The position numbers and the translations under genes were made by a program. Shown here piece after piece: positions 8,579-18,134 of a DNA stretch of 64,000 bases. Source of the DNA: Bacillus amyloliquefaciens DSM 7 = ATCC 23350 (GTDB lineage: Bacteria; Bacillota; Bacilli; Bacillales; Bacillaceae); the NCBI RefSeq assembly GCF_000196735.1, contig NC_014551.1:363501-427500 (forward strand). The letters run 5' to 3'. The number at the start of each line of letters is the position of its first letter. Within the stretch, counting starts at the first letter, position 1. The notes below the pieces were generated by a model. It made no database searches and was not told where the DNA came from. It saw only the letters and a list, made by a program, of their open reading frames with translations.

Positions 8579-8630
8579 TCTCCCTTTTTATCCTTTTCAA
8601 ATTTGCAAAACTTATACAGACTTTCCGCCA

Positions 8631-8660
8631 TGCATAATCTTTTGCCGTACAGGAAGAATA
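8631..8660 (+). promoter_or_regulatory. candidate sigma-G promoter of the gerK operon
   Basis: TGCATA, 17 bases, then AAGAATA resembles the forespore sigma-G pattern (TGMATA, CATAMTA); gerK receptors are expressed in the forespore. The -10 part matches only partly. Confidence 0.45.
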
Positions 8661-8690
8661 TGAAAAAAACGAGGAAAGGTTTTTTGCGAT

Positions 8691-10331
8691 ATGCCGCCAT
8701 TTTTTAAGCAGAAGAAACAAAAAAAAGCCGATCAAAACGACCGTGGCAATGAAGACAGAAAAGAACCGGAAAACAAATCAGACAAAGAGCGGGAGGAGCC
8801 GATCTCCCTCAGCTTAGAGAAAAATATGAAGAAGCTGTCTGCGAGGTTCGGCAACAGTGCTGATGTCGTTATCCGCCGGCTGAAAATCGGAAAGGAAGAG
8901 CTTCCGGCCGCGATTGTGTATATCGCCGGTTTGGTAGACGAACAGCTTGTCAGCCAATCTCTTCTGGAAGATTTAATCGATATTCCGTCCGTTCAGCCGG
9001 AACAAGCGGTCTGCCTGATATACGAAAAAACGCTTGCGATCGGCGGAGTAAAAGAGGAAGAGAAATGGAAAAGCCTTTTTGCCGGGCTGGTGGCGGGCAG
9101 CACGCTCATTTTTGTCGACGGGGCTGACAAGGCGCTGATCGCCAGTACGGAAGGAGGGGAACACCGGTCCATTCAAGAGCCGAACACTCAGGTGTCCTTC
9201 CGCGGCCCGCGGCAGGGATTCACAGAATCTCTGCAAACCAATATTTCCATGATCCGCAGGTATGTAAAAACGCCTGATGTATGGGTTGAAAAAATGGAGA
9301 TCGGACACGAGACGAATACGGACGTCGCGCTGATGTATATCAACGGAATTTGTGAAAAAAAGCTGATTAAGGAAGTCCGCAAGCGGCTGAAGCACATTGA
9401 TATCGACAGCATTCTGGAATCCGGCTACATTGAGCAGCTCATTGAGGACGAGCCGTTTTCCGTGTTTCCCACTGTGTATCATACGGAACGTCCGGACGTT
9501 GTTGCGGGAAATCTGCTGGAAGGAAGATTTGCGATTATCGTGGATGGAACGCCGTTTGTTCTCCTCGCACCGGCCTTATTTATTCAATTTTTTCAATCAG
9601 TTGAGGATTATTATTCACGATTTGATATCGCTACAAGCATCCGGCTGCTTCGGGTTTTGATATTCTTCATTTCACTGGTGGCACCGGGGATTTATGTGGC
9701 GGCGACGACCTTTCATCAGGAAATGATTCCGACGCAGCTGCTGATTGACATTGCCGCCCAGCGGGAGACGGTCCCGTTCCCGGCCGTCATTGAAGCGCTG
9801 ACAATGGAAGTGGCCTTTGAGATTCTCAGGGAGGCGGGCGTCCGTCTTCCGAGAGTTGTCGGTTCCGCCGTTTCCACAGTCGGAGCGCTTGTCATCGGCC
9901 AGGCCGCCGTCCAGGCCGGCATCGTCTCCCCGGCCATGGTTATCGTCGTCGCGCTGACGGCGATCGCCAGCTTTGCGACCCCGGCTTTTGACATGGCGAT
10001 ATCTGCGCGCCTGATCCGGTTTGTCTTCATTCTGTCGGCGGCGGTGATGGGATTTTACGGGCTGATTCTGGGCATTATCATGATGTTTGTTCATCTGTGC
10101 AGCCTGCGTTCATTCGGTTTTCCGTATATGTCCCCGCTCGCTCCTTTGTCCCCGGGCGGGCTGAAGGATTCCCTTCTCCGCGCTCCGCTGTGGGCGGATG
10201 AAAAAAGGCCGGGACTGCTCGTGCAAAAAAACAACAGGCGCCAAGGAGAGCATCAAAGACCGAAACCGGAGACATCCAGAGGAATGGTTAATAAAGATAT
10301 AGAAGAGGGCGACGGTAATGAAAAGACGTAA
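8691..10331 (+). CDS. gerKA: spore germination receptor subunit GerKA
   Basis: 546-aa A subunit of a GerA-type nutrient receptor in the spore inner membrane; the GerK receptor responds to glucose together with asparagine and fructose. A charged lysine/glutamate-rich N-terminus (residues 1-45) leads into the soluble GerA domain, with the family block PRQGFTESLQTNISMIRRYVKTPD and membrane helices from about residue 280 to 480. The ATG at 8691 follows AGGAAAGG. The end overlaps gerKC by 14 bp. A, C and B subunits occur in this order, as in B. subtilis. Confidence 0.93.
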   Translation: MPPFFKQKKQKKADQNDRGNEDRKEPENKSDKEREEPISLSLEKNMKKLSARFGNSADVVIRRLKIGKEELPAAIVYIAGLVDEQLVSQSLLEDLIDIPSVQPEQAVCLIYEKTLAIGGVKEEEKWKSLFAGLVAGSTLIFVDGADKALIASTEGGEHRSIQEPNTQVSFRGPRQGFTESLQTNISMIRRYVKTPDVWVEKMEIGHETNTDVALMYINGICEKKLIKEVRKRLKHIDIDSILESGYIEQLIEDEPFSVFPTVYHTERPDVVAGNLLEGRFAIIVDGTPFVLLAPALFIQFFQSVEDYYSRFDIATSIRLLRVLIFFISLVAPGIYVAATTFHQEMIPTQLLIDIAAQRETVPFPAVIEALTMEVAFEILREAGVRLPRVVGSAVSTVGALVIGQAAVQAGIVSPAMVIVVALTAIASFATPAFDMAISARLIRFVFILSAAVMGFYGLILGIIMMFVHLCSLRSFGFPYMSPLAPLSPGGLKDSLLRAPLWADEKRPGLLVQKNNRRQGEHQRPKPETSRGMVNKDIEEGDGNEKT

Positions 10332-11544
10332 ATGGATACTCCTCCTTTGTACGATGGTTTCCCTCATGTTTGTATCCGGGTGCTGGGATAAAAGAGAGCT
10401 GACCGATTTGGCGGTGATCTCCGCCATCGGTATTGACCGGACCGAATCGGGAAAATACGTCCTTCACTTTCAAATTATCAACCCGGGAAACGTGGCCGGC
10501 GGTCTGCAGGGCGGCGGAGCGGGAGACCGGCCACCGGTTTCCGTCTATTCCGTGTCCGGAGACAATATGACGGAAGCTTTGAGAAAAGGCTCGATGAAGG
10601 TGTCCAGAAGGCTCTATTTTGCGCATACGAATCTTGTGGTGTTCAGTGAAAAGCTGGCGAAAGAGGAAGGGCTCAGTTTTATTCTGGACAATCTTGACCG
10701 CGACACCGAATTCAGGACGACCGCAACCGCGGTCATTGCGCATAATTGCAAGGCTGAAGACATTATTAAAGTGCTGACGCCGATTGATAAAATCCCTTCC
10801 AATAAAGTGAACAAGACGCTCAGCTTTACGCAGGAACAATACGGCAGAGTCATTAAAACAAGCCTTCAGGACGTTCTGATTGATCTCGCCTCTCCGACCG
10901 GGTCGCCGTTTATACCGGGTTATGAAATGCACGGAGACGATAAAGTCGGTCCTACGATGGAAAATACGCAGACAACTGAACCGAAAGCGCTGCTGTCAGC
11001 TGACGGACTGGCTGTGTTCAAAAAGGATGGGAGACTCGATTACTGGATCGAGGATGACGACAGTGTGGGCGCGGTATGGCTGCTGAACAAAATCAAGCAT
11101 ACGTTCATCAATGCGGATTGGAAGAACGTTAAGCATGCAATCAGTCTGCAGGTCACCCGCCAGAATACAAAGGTGACGGCCACTTTTCCGGGCGGGAAAC
11201 CGCATATTCACGTTCATGCTGAGGTCGAAGGACTGGTGGACGCCGTCAGATACCCTTTCCATCTGTCTGATCCGAAAGTGCTGATGACCATGCAAAAGGC
11301 GCTCAGCGCGCAGCTTGACAAAGATATTACCAAATCTATTGAAGATATTAAGACTCATAAGAATGATTTCATCGGCTTCGGTGACCTGATTTATCGGCAG
11401 CATCCGCACAAATGGAAAAAGTTAAAAGGGAAGTGGGATGAAGAAATCTTTCCTAATCTCCCCGTGGATGTAAAAACGGAAGTCATCATCAGAAGAACGG
11501 GCTTGCGGAATAATCCTCTTTCAGACGAGCTCCAGCATGATTGA
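10318..11544 (+). CDS. gerKC: spore germination receptor lipoprotein GerKC
   Basis: 408-aa C subunit of the GerK receptor. The N-terminus KRRKWILLLCTMVSLMFVSGC ends in a lipobox VSGC, so the protein is lipid-anchored on the outer face of the spore inner membrane; WDKRELTDLAVISAIGID after it is the GerC-family signature. It overlaps gerKA and is followed by gerKB 24 bp later, so the three subunits are made from one transcript. Length is normal for the family. Confidence 0.93.
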   Translation: MKRRKWILLLCTMVSLMFVSGCWDKRELTDLAVISAIGIDRTESGKYVLHFQIINPGNVAGGLQGGGAGDRPPVSVYSVSGDNMTEALRKGSMKVSRRLYFAHTNLVVFSEKLAKEEGLSFILDNLDRDTEFRTTATAVIAHNCKAEDIIKVLTPIDKIPSNKVNKTLSFTQEQYGRVIKTSLQDVLIDLASPTGSPFIPGYEMHGDDKVGPTMENTQTTEPKALLSADGLAVFKKDGRLDYWIEDDDSVGAVWLLNKIKHTFINADWKNVKHAISLQVTRQNTKVTATFPGGKPHIHVHAEVEGLVDAVRYPFHLSDPKVLMTMQKALSAQLDKDITKSIEDIKTHKNDFIGFGDLIYRQHPHKWKKLKGKWDEEIFPNLPVDVKTEVIIRRTGLRNNPLSDELQHD

Positions 11545-11568
11545 TTTGAGGAGAAAGGAGCGAAGCAT

Positions 11569-12687
11569 ATGGAAAATGCCAAAATCGGCACGCGTCAGCT
11601 GTTTATTATGATCATTTTGTTTGAATTGGGCAGTTCGTTATTGATCCCGCCGGGCACGATGGCCGGACGGGATGCATGGCTGTCCGTGCTTCTCGGGTGC
11701 GTTGTCGGTCTCGGACTTTTCTACGTTTATCAGGCGCTGTATCAATATTTTCCTGAGTCCTCTCCGAGAGATTACATGAACGAACTGATCGGCAGGCATC
11801 TGAGCTGGGTGGTCTCTCTTCTCTATATTCTCTATTTTGCTTATATCGCCGCCCGTGTATTGAGGGATTTTGGCGAAATGCTTGTCACCTTCGCCTATCA
11901 GGACACGCCGCTAGTCATTGTGAATGCCATGCTGATGATTGCTGCGATATTTGCGGTCAGAAAGGGAATTGAAGTCATAGCGAGAGCCGGCGAGCTGCTG
12001 TTTGGCATTATGTATTTCCTGACGGCCATCGGGCTGATCCTCCTTATCAGCTCCGGCACGATCAACCTCAGATTTCTCCAGCCTGTTTTAGCGGAAGGCA
12101 TGGGGACAGTCATTTATTCCGTGTTTAAACAGACCATGTTCATCCCGTTCGGTGAATTAATCGTGTTTGTCATGATTTTCCCTTACTTAAAAGATCGGAA
12201 AAAAGTGAAGAAAACAGGATTTTTGGCGATTATCATCAGCGGTCTGTTTTTGGCGATGTCGGTGGCGATTAATATTTGTGTGCTGGACGTCAACTTAATG
12301 CTCCGCTCTCAATTCCCGCTGCTGAGCACCATACAGACGATTAAAGTGGAAGAGTTTTTAGACCGGCTGGATGTCTTTTTTATGCTCGTGCTCGTCATCG
12401 GCGGTTTTTTCAAAGTCAGTCTTTTTACATATTCGGTTGTCGTGGGGGTCTCCACGCTGTTTAAAGAGAAAAATCCGTCCCAGCTGGCCTTGCCGGTCGG
12501 ATTGGGAGTGCTGATTCTCTCCATCAGCATCGCAAGCAATTTTTCGGAACACATGAATGAAGGCTTAAAAATTGTGCCGATCTATATTCATCTTCCGTTT
12601 CAAGTGCTGTTCCCCGTTTTGCTGCTTATCATTGCCGTGATCAAGAAAAAAGTCAAAGGGAGCGTCTATACAGTTTCGAAGAAATAA
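11569..12687 (+). CDS. gerKB: spore germination receptor permease subunit GerKB
   Basis: 372-aa integral membrane B subunit, of the GerAB/APC-superfamily fold with about ten helices, thought to bind the germinant. The start KIGTRQLFIMIILFELGSSLLIPPG is typical of GerB proteins. The ATG follows AGGAGAAAGGAG. A strong hairpin terminator overlaps its stop codon, closing the gerK operon. In B. subtilis the next gene is yclH; here an entire yxe operon intervenes. Confidence 0.92.
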   Translation: MENAKIGTRQLFIMIILFELGSSLLIPPGTMAGRDAWLSVLLGCVVGLGLFYVYQALYQYFPESSPRDYMNELIGRHLSWVVSLLYILYFAYIAARVLRDFGEMLVTFAYQDTPLVIVNAMLMIAAIFAVRKGIEVIARAGELLFGIMYFLTAIGLILLISSGTINLRFLQPVLAEGMGTVIYSVFKQTMFIPFGELIVFVMIFPYLKDRKKVKKTGFLAIIISGLFLAMSVAINICVLDVNLMLRSQFPLLSTIQTIKVEEFLDRLDVFFMLVLVIGGFFKVSLFTYSVVVGVSTLFKEKNPSQLALPVGLGVLILSISIASNFSEHMNEGLKIVPIYIHLPFQVLFPVLLLIIAVIKKKVKGSVYTVSKK

Positions 12688-12713
12688 CCCGGCCGATGCG
12701 CCGGGTTATTTTT
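12683..12713 (+). terminator. gerK operon terminator
   Basis: An 11-bp stem AATAACCCGGC / GCCGGGTTATT with a 6-base loop, then T-rich sequence, starting at the gerKB stop. Confidence 0.85.
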
Positions 12714-12739
12714 AAAATCATGATTTTTGTCTGAATGCA

Positions 12740-12768
12740 TTGACAAACTTGCCTGACAATTGTACATT
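12740..12768 (+). promoter_or_regulatory. sigma-A promoter of the yxe operon
   Basis: A perfect TTGACA, 17 bases, then TACATT. It lies 90 bp before yxeK. Confidence 0.6.
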
Positions 12769-12773
12769 TTGAT

Positions 12774-12803
12774 TTATTCTTATAAATTTACTAGGAAATA
12801 TAG
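12774..12803 (+). promoter_or_regulatory. candidate CymR-type operator downstream of the yxe promoter
   Basis: An AT-rich stretch with TATAAATTTACTAGGAAAT directly after the predicted start point resembles sites of CymR, the cysteine-responsive repressor known to control yxeKLMNOPQ in B. subtilis. The match to the consensus is partial, from memory. Confidence 0.3.
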
Positions 12804-12858
12804 GTTTAGTGGTGTTAATATTTTCCGAATGGTATTTCAGAATAGAAGGAGATACGTC

Positions 12859-14181
12859 ATGACAAAGAAAAAAGAAATCAAACTCGGTGTGTTTCTCGCG
12901 GGCACCGGCCATCATGTCGCCTCTTGGAGACATCCTGAGGCTCCGGCGGACGCGAGCATGAATTTAGATTATTTCAAAGAACTGGCCAAAACAGCGGAGC
13001 GGGGGAAATTGGACATGCTGTTTTTAGCGGACAGTTTATCAATAGACAGTAAATCACATCCGAATGTGTTAACGCGTTTTGAGCCGTTTACGCTGCTGTC
13101 GGCGCTCGCTCAGGTCACATCCCACATCGGTCTGACGGCGACCGCTTCCACTACATACAGCGAACCGTTCCACATCGCGAGACAAATTGCATCGCTTGAT
13201 CATCTTTCCAACGGCCGCGCGGGCTGGAATGTCGTCACATCATCAATTGAATCAACCGCGCTTAATTTCAGCGGCGAAAAGCATCTTGAGCATCATCTCA
13301 GATATCAGCGTGCGGAAGAATTCGTTGAAGTCGTCAAAGGATTATGGGATTCGTGGGAGGAAGACGCCTTTATCCGCGACAAAGAATCAGGGACGTTTTT
13401 TGATAAAGACAAAATGCATGAATTGAATCATAAAGGAACATATTTTTCCGTAAGAGGGCCGTTAAATGCCGCCCGCACTCCGCAGGGCCGCCCCGTCATC
13501 ATTCAGGCGGGATCATCAGGAGACGGAAAGGCGCTGGCCGCCAAAACGGCGGAGGTCATTTTTACCGCGCAAAACCATTTGGAATCTGCGCAGGAATTCT
13601 ATCATTCTATTAAAGAACAAGCGGCTTCTTTCGGCCGTGATCCTGAAAAAATCGCGATCATGCCGGGGATTTTTCCCGTGATTGCCGATACTGAGGAAGA
13701 AGCGCAGGCAAAATATGAGGAGCTCCAAGACCTCATCATCCCGTCTGTCGGCCTGAACATTCTGCAAAACTATTTGGGCGGCGTCGACCTTTCCGCTTAC
13801 CCGCTTGACGGCCCGCTGCCTGAATTGGATGCGGAAGCGTCAAATGCCGTGAAAAGCCGCTTCAAGCTCGTTCAAGAGATGGCCAAGCGCGATAACATGA
13901 CCATCCGCGAGCTGTACAAATATGTGGCGGGTTCAAGAGGTCATCATATCTTTGTCGGAACGCCTGAACAGCTTGCCGATAAGATGGAAGAATGGGTCGA
14001 CAAACAAGCTTGTGACGGCTTCAACATCATGCCGCCGCTTTTGCCTGAAGGTCTCACTCTTTTTGTAGATAAAGTGATTCCGATTTTACAAGAACGGGGC
14101 GTGTTCAGAAAAGAATATGAAGGAACGACGCTGAGAGAACATTTCGGACTGGAAAAACCGGCAAACCGATATGCCGGCTAA
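12859..14181 (+). CDS. yxeK: FMN-dependent monooxygenase YxeK (2-succinocysteine pathway)
   Basis: 440-aa bacterial-luciferase-like monooxygenase of the NtaA/SnaA/DszA group, using reduced FMN from a separate reductase. In B. subtilis YxeK oxidatively cleaves N-acetyl-S-(2-succino)cysteine, releasing oxaloacetate and N-acetylcysteine. Visible family features are KLGVFLAGTGHH at the start, the HIGLTATASTTYSEPFH block and SLDHLSNGRAGWNVVTS. I chose the ATG at 12859 behind AGAAGGAG; the 33 codons upstream read as leader DNA containing the promoter. First gene of a seven-gene operon whose spacings are all under 30 bp. Confidence 0.9.
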   Translation: MTKKKEIKLGVFLAGTGHHVASWRHPEAPADASMNLDYFKELAKTAERGKLDMLFLADSLSIDSKSHPNVLTRFEPFTLLSALAQVTSHIGLTATASTTYSEPFHIARQIASLDHLSNGRAGWNVVTSSIESTALNFSGEKHLEHHLRYQRAEEFVEVVKGLWDSWEEDAFIRDKESGTFFDKDKMHELNHKGTYFSVRGPLNAARTPQGRPVIIQAGSSGDGKALAAKTAEVIFTAQNHLESAQEFYHSIKEQAASFGRDPEKIAIMPGIFPVIADTEEEAQAKYEELQDLIIPSVGLNILQNYLGGVDLSAYPLDGPLPELDAEASNAVKSRFKLVQEMAKRDNMTIRELYKYVAGSRGHHIFVGTPEQLADKMEEWVDKQACDGFNIMPPLLPEGLTLFVDKVIPILQERGVFRKEYEGTTLREHFGLEKPANRYAG

Positions 14182-14193
14182 GGAGGGCTCATC

Positions 14194-14685
14194 ATGTCAA
14201 GACAATACCGGCTCGCAACGGAAAGAGACGCTGATGAACTGCTTTCACTGACACTGCGGGCGTATGAACCGATCCGGAAGCTCGGCATAAACTTTGCCGC
14301 AGCAACGGCGGATAAAGAGCTCGTTTTGAATAACATCCAAAAAAACGCCTGTTACGTTTTGGAGGAAGACGGACGGATTCTGGCGACGATTTCCCTGCGG
14401 ATGCCGTGGGGGCCGAATCCAGGGCCGTACGGTGTCCCTCATATTTGGTGGTTCGCCGTCGACCCTGACACCGGAAAAAAAGGGACGGGCTCAGAAATGC
14501 TGGAGTGGCTGGAGAACACGGTGCTTCGCGATACTTTAAAAGCCCCCTTCGTATCATTGGGTACAGCAGACAAGCATCCGTGGCTGATCGGCATGTACGA
14601 GCGGAAAGGCTACGTCCGTGCAGGCGAAAAGGATTTAGGAAAAGGACACATCACCATCTATTTAAAAAAACAATTGCAGAATTAA
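14194..14685 (+). CDS. yxeL: GNAT N-acetyltransferase YxeL
   Basis: 163-aa acetyltransferase of the GNAT fold. In the 2-succinocysteine route it N-acetylates S-(2-succino)cysteine before cleavage by the monooxygenase. The sequence shows an N-terminal YRLATERDADELL strand-helix start, the central WWFAVDPDTGKKGTGSEML segment that corresponds to the acetyl-CoA-binding motif A, and YERKGYVRAG near the C-terminus. It sits 12 bp after yxeK, with AGGAGGG before the ATG. Role follows from family and operon context. Confidence 0.87.
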   Translation: MSRQYRLATERDADELLSLTLRAYEPIRKLGINFAAATADKELVLNNIQKNACYVLEEDGRILATISLRMPWGPNPGPYGVPHIWWFAVDPDTGKKGTGSEMLEWLENTVLRDTLKAPFVSLGTADKHPWLIGMYERKGYVRAGEKDLGKGHITIYLKKQLQN

Positions 14686-14713
14686 CATATTCATAGAAAA
14701 AGGCGGGAGTTCA

Positions 14714-15505
14714 ATGAAAAAGAAAACATGGGCTTTGCTGCTGTTTGCCGCGCTTTTGGCGGTCTTATCAGCATGCGGTAACGGAAAAGAAAGCGAAGAC
14801 GGAGGTAACGTGCTGCATGTCGGCGCCACGGGACAAAGCTATCCGTTCGCATATAAAGAAAACGGCAAGCTGACCGGCTTTGACGTGGATGTCATGGAAG
14901 CCGTAGCGAAAAAAATCAACATGAAGCTGGACTGGAAGCTGCTTGAATTCAGCGGACTGATGGGCGAGCTCCAGACCGGCAAACTCGACACTATCTCAAA
15001 CCAGGTCGCTGTCACGGGTGAACGCAAGAAAACGTATAACTTTACAGAACCGTATTCCTATGCGGGCACTCAAATTGTCGTCAAAAACGATAACAAAGAC
15101 ATCAAATCAGTCAATGATCTAAAAGGAAAAACAGTGGCGGCCGTTCTGGGCTCAAACCACGCGAAAAACCTTGAGAGCAAGGACCCGGATAAAAAAATCA
15201 ACATTAAAACGTATGAAACACAAGAAGGTACGCTGAAAGACGTGGCTTACGGACGCGTTGACGCTTACGTAAACAGCCGCAGCCTCCTGATCGCCCAAAT
15301 CAAAAAGACCGGTCTGCCTTTGAAATTGGCAGGAGACCCGATTGTCTATGAAAAAGTCGCTTTCCCGTTTGCGAAGGATGCGGCACACGATAAAATCCGC
15401 AAAAAAGTAAACAAAGCCATTGAAGAACTGCAGAAAGACGGCACGCTGAAAAAGCTGTCAGAAAAATACTTTAAAGAAGACATTACAACGGAAGAAAAGC
15501 ATTAA
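14714..15505 (+). CDS. yxeM: amino acid-binding lipoprotein YxeM
   Basis: 263-aa extracellular binding protein (SBP_bac_3) of the YxeMNO importer. The signal peptide ends in a lipobox LSAC with the lipidated Cys near residue 21. GFDVDVMEAVAKKI and DTISNQVAVTGERKKTYNF are typical polar amino acid binding-protein segments. It is related to TcyA at the left end of the window but clearly distinct. Probable ligands are S-modified cysteine derivatives such as 2-succinocysteine, inferred from the operon enzymes. Confidence 0.88.
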   Translation: MKKKTWALLLFAALLAVLSACGNGKESEDGGNVLHVGATGQSYPFAYKENGKLTGFDVDVMEAVAKKINMKLDWKLLEFSGLMGELQTGKLDTISNQVAVTGERKKTYNFTEPYSYAGTQIVVKNDNKDIKSVNDLKGKTVAAVLGSNHAKNLESKDPDKKINIKTYETQEGTLKDVAYGRVDAYVNSRSLLIAQIKKTGLPLKLAGDPIVYEKVAFPFAKDAAHDKIRKKVNKAIEELQKDGTLKKLSEKYFKEDITTEEKH

Positions 15506-15527
15506 GAAACGGCGGTGAAAATCGAGA

Positions 15528-16202
15528 ATGAACAGCATTGATTGGGGATTTATGTTTTCAGCTTTTCCCGCGTTAATCGAAGCCTTGCCGATCACATTAG
15601 TAATGGCTGTCGCGGCCATGGTATTTGCCGTGATCGGAGGCCTTATATTAGCGCTTATCACGAAAAATCGTATTCCTGTGCTTCACCAGCTGTCAAAGGT
15701 GTATATTTCATTTTTCCGGGGCGTGCCGACGCTCGTTCAGCTTTTCCTAATTTATTACGGCCTGCCTCAGCTGTTCCCCGGAATGAGCAAGATGACGGCG
15801 TTAACTGCGGCGATTATCGGGTTAAGCCTGAAAAATGCCGCCTACCTGGCTGAAATTTTTCGCGCCGCGCTCAACTCAGTCGATGAGGGGCAGCTTGAAG
15901 CATGTCTTTCTGTCGGAATGACAAAATCCCAGGCGTACAGGCGGATCATTTTTCCGCAGGCCATCAGAAACGCGCTTCCCGCAACGGGAAATACGTTTAT
16001 CGGCCTGTTAAAAGAAACATCGCTCGCCTTTACATTAGGAGTGATGGAGATGTTCGCCCAAGGGAAAATGTACGCATCAGGCAACCTCAAATATTTTGAG
16101 ACGTATTTAGCCGTCGCAATCATGTATTGGATTCTTACGATTATTTACAGCGTGCTGCAGGATCTGCTCGAACGGGCGATCAGCAAGCCTTATCGCACAT
16201 AG
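15528..16202 (+). CDS. yxeN: amino acid ABC transporter permease YxeN
   Basis: 224-aa membrane permease of the HisM/GlnP family with about five helices. The cytoplasmic EAA-type loop that docks to the ATPase is visible (VGMTKSQAYRRIIFPQAIRN). It is flanked by binding protein YxeM and ATPase YxeO with gaps of 22 and 13 bp, so the three form one importer. The ATG at 15528 is preceded by a weak purine-rich GGCGGTGAAA. Confidence 0.9.
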   Translation: MNSIDWGFMFSAFPALIEALPITLVMAVAAMVFAVIGGLILALITKNRIPVLHQLSKVYISFFRGVPTLVQLFLIYYGLPQLFPGMSKMTALTAAIIGLSLKNAAYLAEIFRAALNSVDEGQLEACLSVGMTKSQAYRRIIFPQAIRNALPATGNTFIGLLKETSLAFTLGVMEMFAQGKMYASGNLKYFETYLAVAIMYWILTIIYSVLQDLLERAISKPYRT

Positions 16203-16215
16203 GAGGAGGCTCGGG

Positions 16216-16965
16216 ATGATACAAGTCAGACACATTCGAAAAGCATTTAAAGACCTTACTGTTCTTGACGGGATCGATCTTGAGATCAAGAGCGGTGAAG
16301 TCACGGCCATCATCGGCCCGTCAGGCTCGGGAAAATCAACGCTCCTCCGCTGTCTGAATCTGCTGGAGCGCCCGGATGACGGCATCATTGAAATCGGTGA
16401 TGCCAAGCTGAATGCAGCGTCCTATTCGCGCAAAGACGTACACAAGCTTCGCCAGCAGACGGCGATGGTGTTTCAGAATTACAACCTGTTTAAAAACAAA
16501 ACCGCCCTGCAAAACGTGACAGAAGCGCTGATCACTGCGCAAAAGAAACCGAAAAAAGAAGCGGAACAGATCGGTATGGATCTGCTGCGGCAAGTCGGTT
16601 TAGAGCACAAAGCGGACAGCTACCCGATTACGATGTCAGGCGGACAGCAGCAGCGGATCGGGATTGCGCGCGCCCTGGCCGTTGATCCCCATGCGATTTT
16701 ACTGGATGAACCGACTTCGGCCCTTGATCCGGAGCTTGTAGCCGGGGTGCTCCAAGTCATCAAATCAATTGCCGAAAAACAGACAACCATGGTCATCGTC
16801 ACTCATGAGATGGCTTTTGCGCGTGAAGTTGCCGACCAGGTCATATTTATGGCGGACGGACGCATCATCGAGCAGGGAACGCCGGAAGAGCTGTTTGACA
16901 ATCCGCAGAACGAACGGACGAAAAAATTCATTAAGCAAGTGGGAGAGCCTGCCGAACTTGTCTAA
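16216..16965 (+). CDS. yxeO: amino acid ABC transporter ATPase YxeO
   Basis: 249-aa nucleotide-binding protein of the polar amino acid importer class. Walker A GPSGSGKST (residues about 35-43), Q-loop region MVFQNYNLF, signature MSGGQQQR, Walker B AILLDEP and the switch histidine in VTHEM are all intact. It energises YxeN. GGAGGAGG precedes the ATG. Length is standard. Confidence 0.92.
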   Translation: MIQVRHIRKAFKDLTVLDGIDLEIKSGEVTAIIGPSGSGKSTLLRCLNLLERPDDGIIEIGDAKLNAASYSRKDVHKLRQQTAMVFQNYNLFKNKTALQNVTEALITAQKKPKKEAEQIGMDLLRQVGLEHKADSYPITMSGGQQQRIGIARALAVDPHAILLDEPTSALDPELVAGVLQVIKSIAEKQTTMVIVTHEMAFAREVADQVIFMADGRIIEQGTPEELFDNPQNERTKKFIKQVGEPAELV

Positions 16966-16982
16966 GAAGGGATGAAGAAAAA

Positions 16983-18134
16983 ATGGCAAATGAAACGTAT
17001 GAATCATTAAACAAACGTTTAATCAATATCCGCCGCGACCTTCATGAATACCCTGAGCTGTCAGGCGAGGAATACGAAACGACGGGTAAAATCCGCCGCT
17101 GGCTGGAGGAAGAAGGTATCTCGGTTCTTGATGTTCCGAAACTTCAAACCGGAGTGATCGCTGAAATCAAAGGCGACAAAAGCGGCCCCGTCATCGCTGT
17201 CAGAGCGGACATCGACGCATTGCCGATCGAAGAGAAAACAAACCTCCCGTTTGCTTCGCGAAACAGCGGCGTGATGCATGCCTGCGGTCATGATTTTCAT
17301 ACGGCATCTATTCTCGGCACGGCTTTCTTATTAAATGATAGAAAGCATGAGCTGAAAGGAACGGTCCGGTTTATTTTCCAGCCTGCCGAAGAAATCGCCG
17401 CCGGAGCGAGACAGGTCATTGAAGCCGGCGCCCTTGAGGGTGTATCGGCGATATTCGGCATGCATAACAAACCCGATCTCCCAGTCGGCACGGTCGGCCT
17501 GAAAGAAGGCCCGCTGATGGCGAGTGTCGACCGCTTTGAAATGACCGTTAAAGGAAAAGGCGGGCACGCCGGAATTCCCGACAACAGCATCGATCCGATT
17601 CAGGCGGCAGGGCAGATCATCGGCGGCCTGCAATCGGTTGTCAGCAGAAATATCAGCTCGCTCCATAATGCCGTCGTCAGCATCACCAGAGTTCAAGGCG
17701 GCAGTTCTTGGAATGTCATCCCGGATCGTGTTGAAATGGAAGGGACCGTCCGTACGTTTCAAAAAGAAGCGCGGGAAGCTGTTCCGAAACATATGAAGCG
17801 GGTTGCTGAAGGAATCGCCGCCGGATTCGGGGCAGAAGCTGAATTCCGCTGGTTTCCTTACCTCCCGTCAGTCATGAACGACGCCCGTTTCATACAGACG
17901 GCGGAACAAACGGCTGAAAGCCTCGGGCTTCAAACCGTTCGGGCAGAACAGTCTCCCGGCGGTGAGGACTTCGCCTTATATCAAGAAAAAATCCCCGGCT
18001 TCTTCGTTTGGATGGGAACAAACGGAACAGAAGAATGGCATCATCCAGCCTTCACACTCGACGAAAAAGCGCTTCCGGCCGCGGCTGAGTTTTTCGCCCG
18101 GCTTGCCGTCAATGTATTGGAGCAGACGGAATGA
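16983..18134 (+). CDS. yxeP: M20-family amidohydrolase YxeP
   Basis: 383-aa metal-dependent deacylase of the M20D/amidohydrolase family, which removes the acetyl group from N-acetylcysteine at the end of the 2-succinocysteine route. The metal-site motif HACGHDFHT (residues about 99-107), [10 protein letters not shown] and a later [10 protein letters not shown] are present. Its last four bases overlap the yxeQ start (ATGA), so translation is coupled. Substrate assignment is from the characterised B. subtilis operon. Confidence 0.9.
   Translation: MANETYESLNKRLINIRRDLHEYPELSGEEYETTGKIRRWLEEEGISVLDVPKLQTGVIAEIKGDKSGPVIAVRADIDALPIEEKTNLPFASRNSGVMHACGHDFHTASILGTAFLLNDRKHELKGTVRFIFQPAEEIAAGARQVIEAGALEGVSAIFGMHNKPDLPVGTVGLKEGPLMASVDRFEMTVKGKGGHAGIPDNSIDPIQAAGQIIGGLQSVVSRNISSLHNAVVSITRVQGGSSWNVIPDRVEMEGTVRTFQKEAREAVPKHMKRVAEGIAAGFGAEAEFRWFPYLPSVMNDARFIQTAEQTAESLGLQTVRAEQSPGGEDFALYQEKIPGFFVWMGTNGTEEWHHPAFTLDEKALPAAAEFFARLAVNVLEQTE

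Noticed and set aside
8973-9482. 169-codon ORF antisense to gerKA
   Set aside because: Shadow of a real gene; composition follows the opposite-strand codons.
10288-10932. 214-codon ORF antisense to gerKA/gerKC
   Set aside because: Shadow of gerKC with no initiation signal or family resemblance.
12688-12858. Mobile element or attachment-site junction at the left edge of the yxe operon
   Set aside because: No inverted repeats, target duplications, integrase or transposase fragments were seen on either side of the operon.
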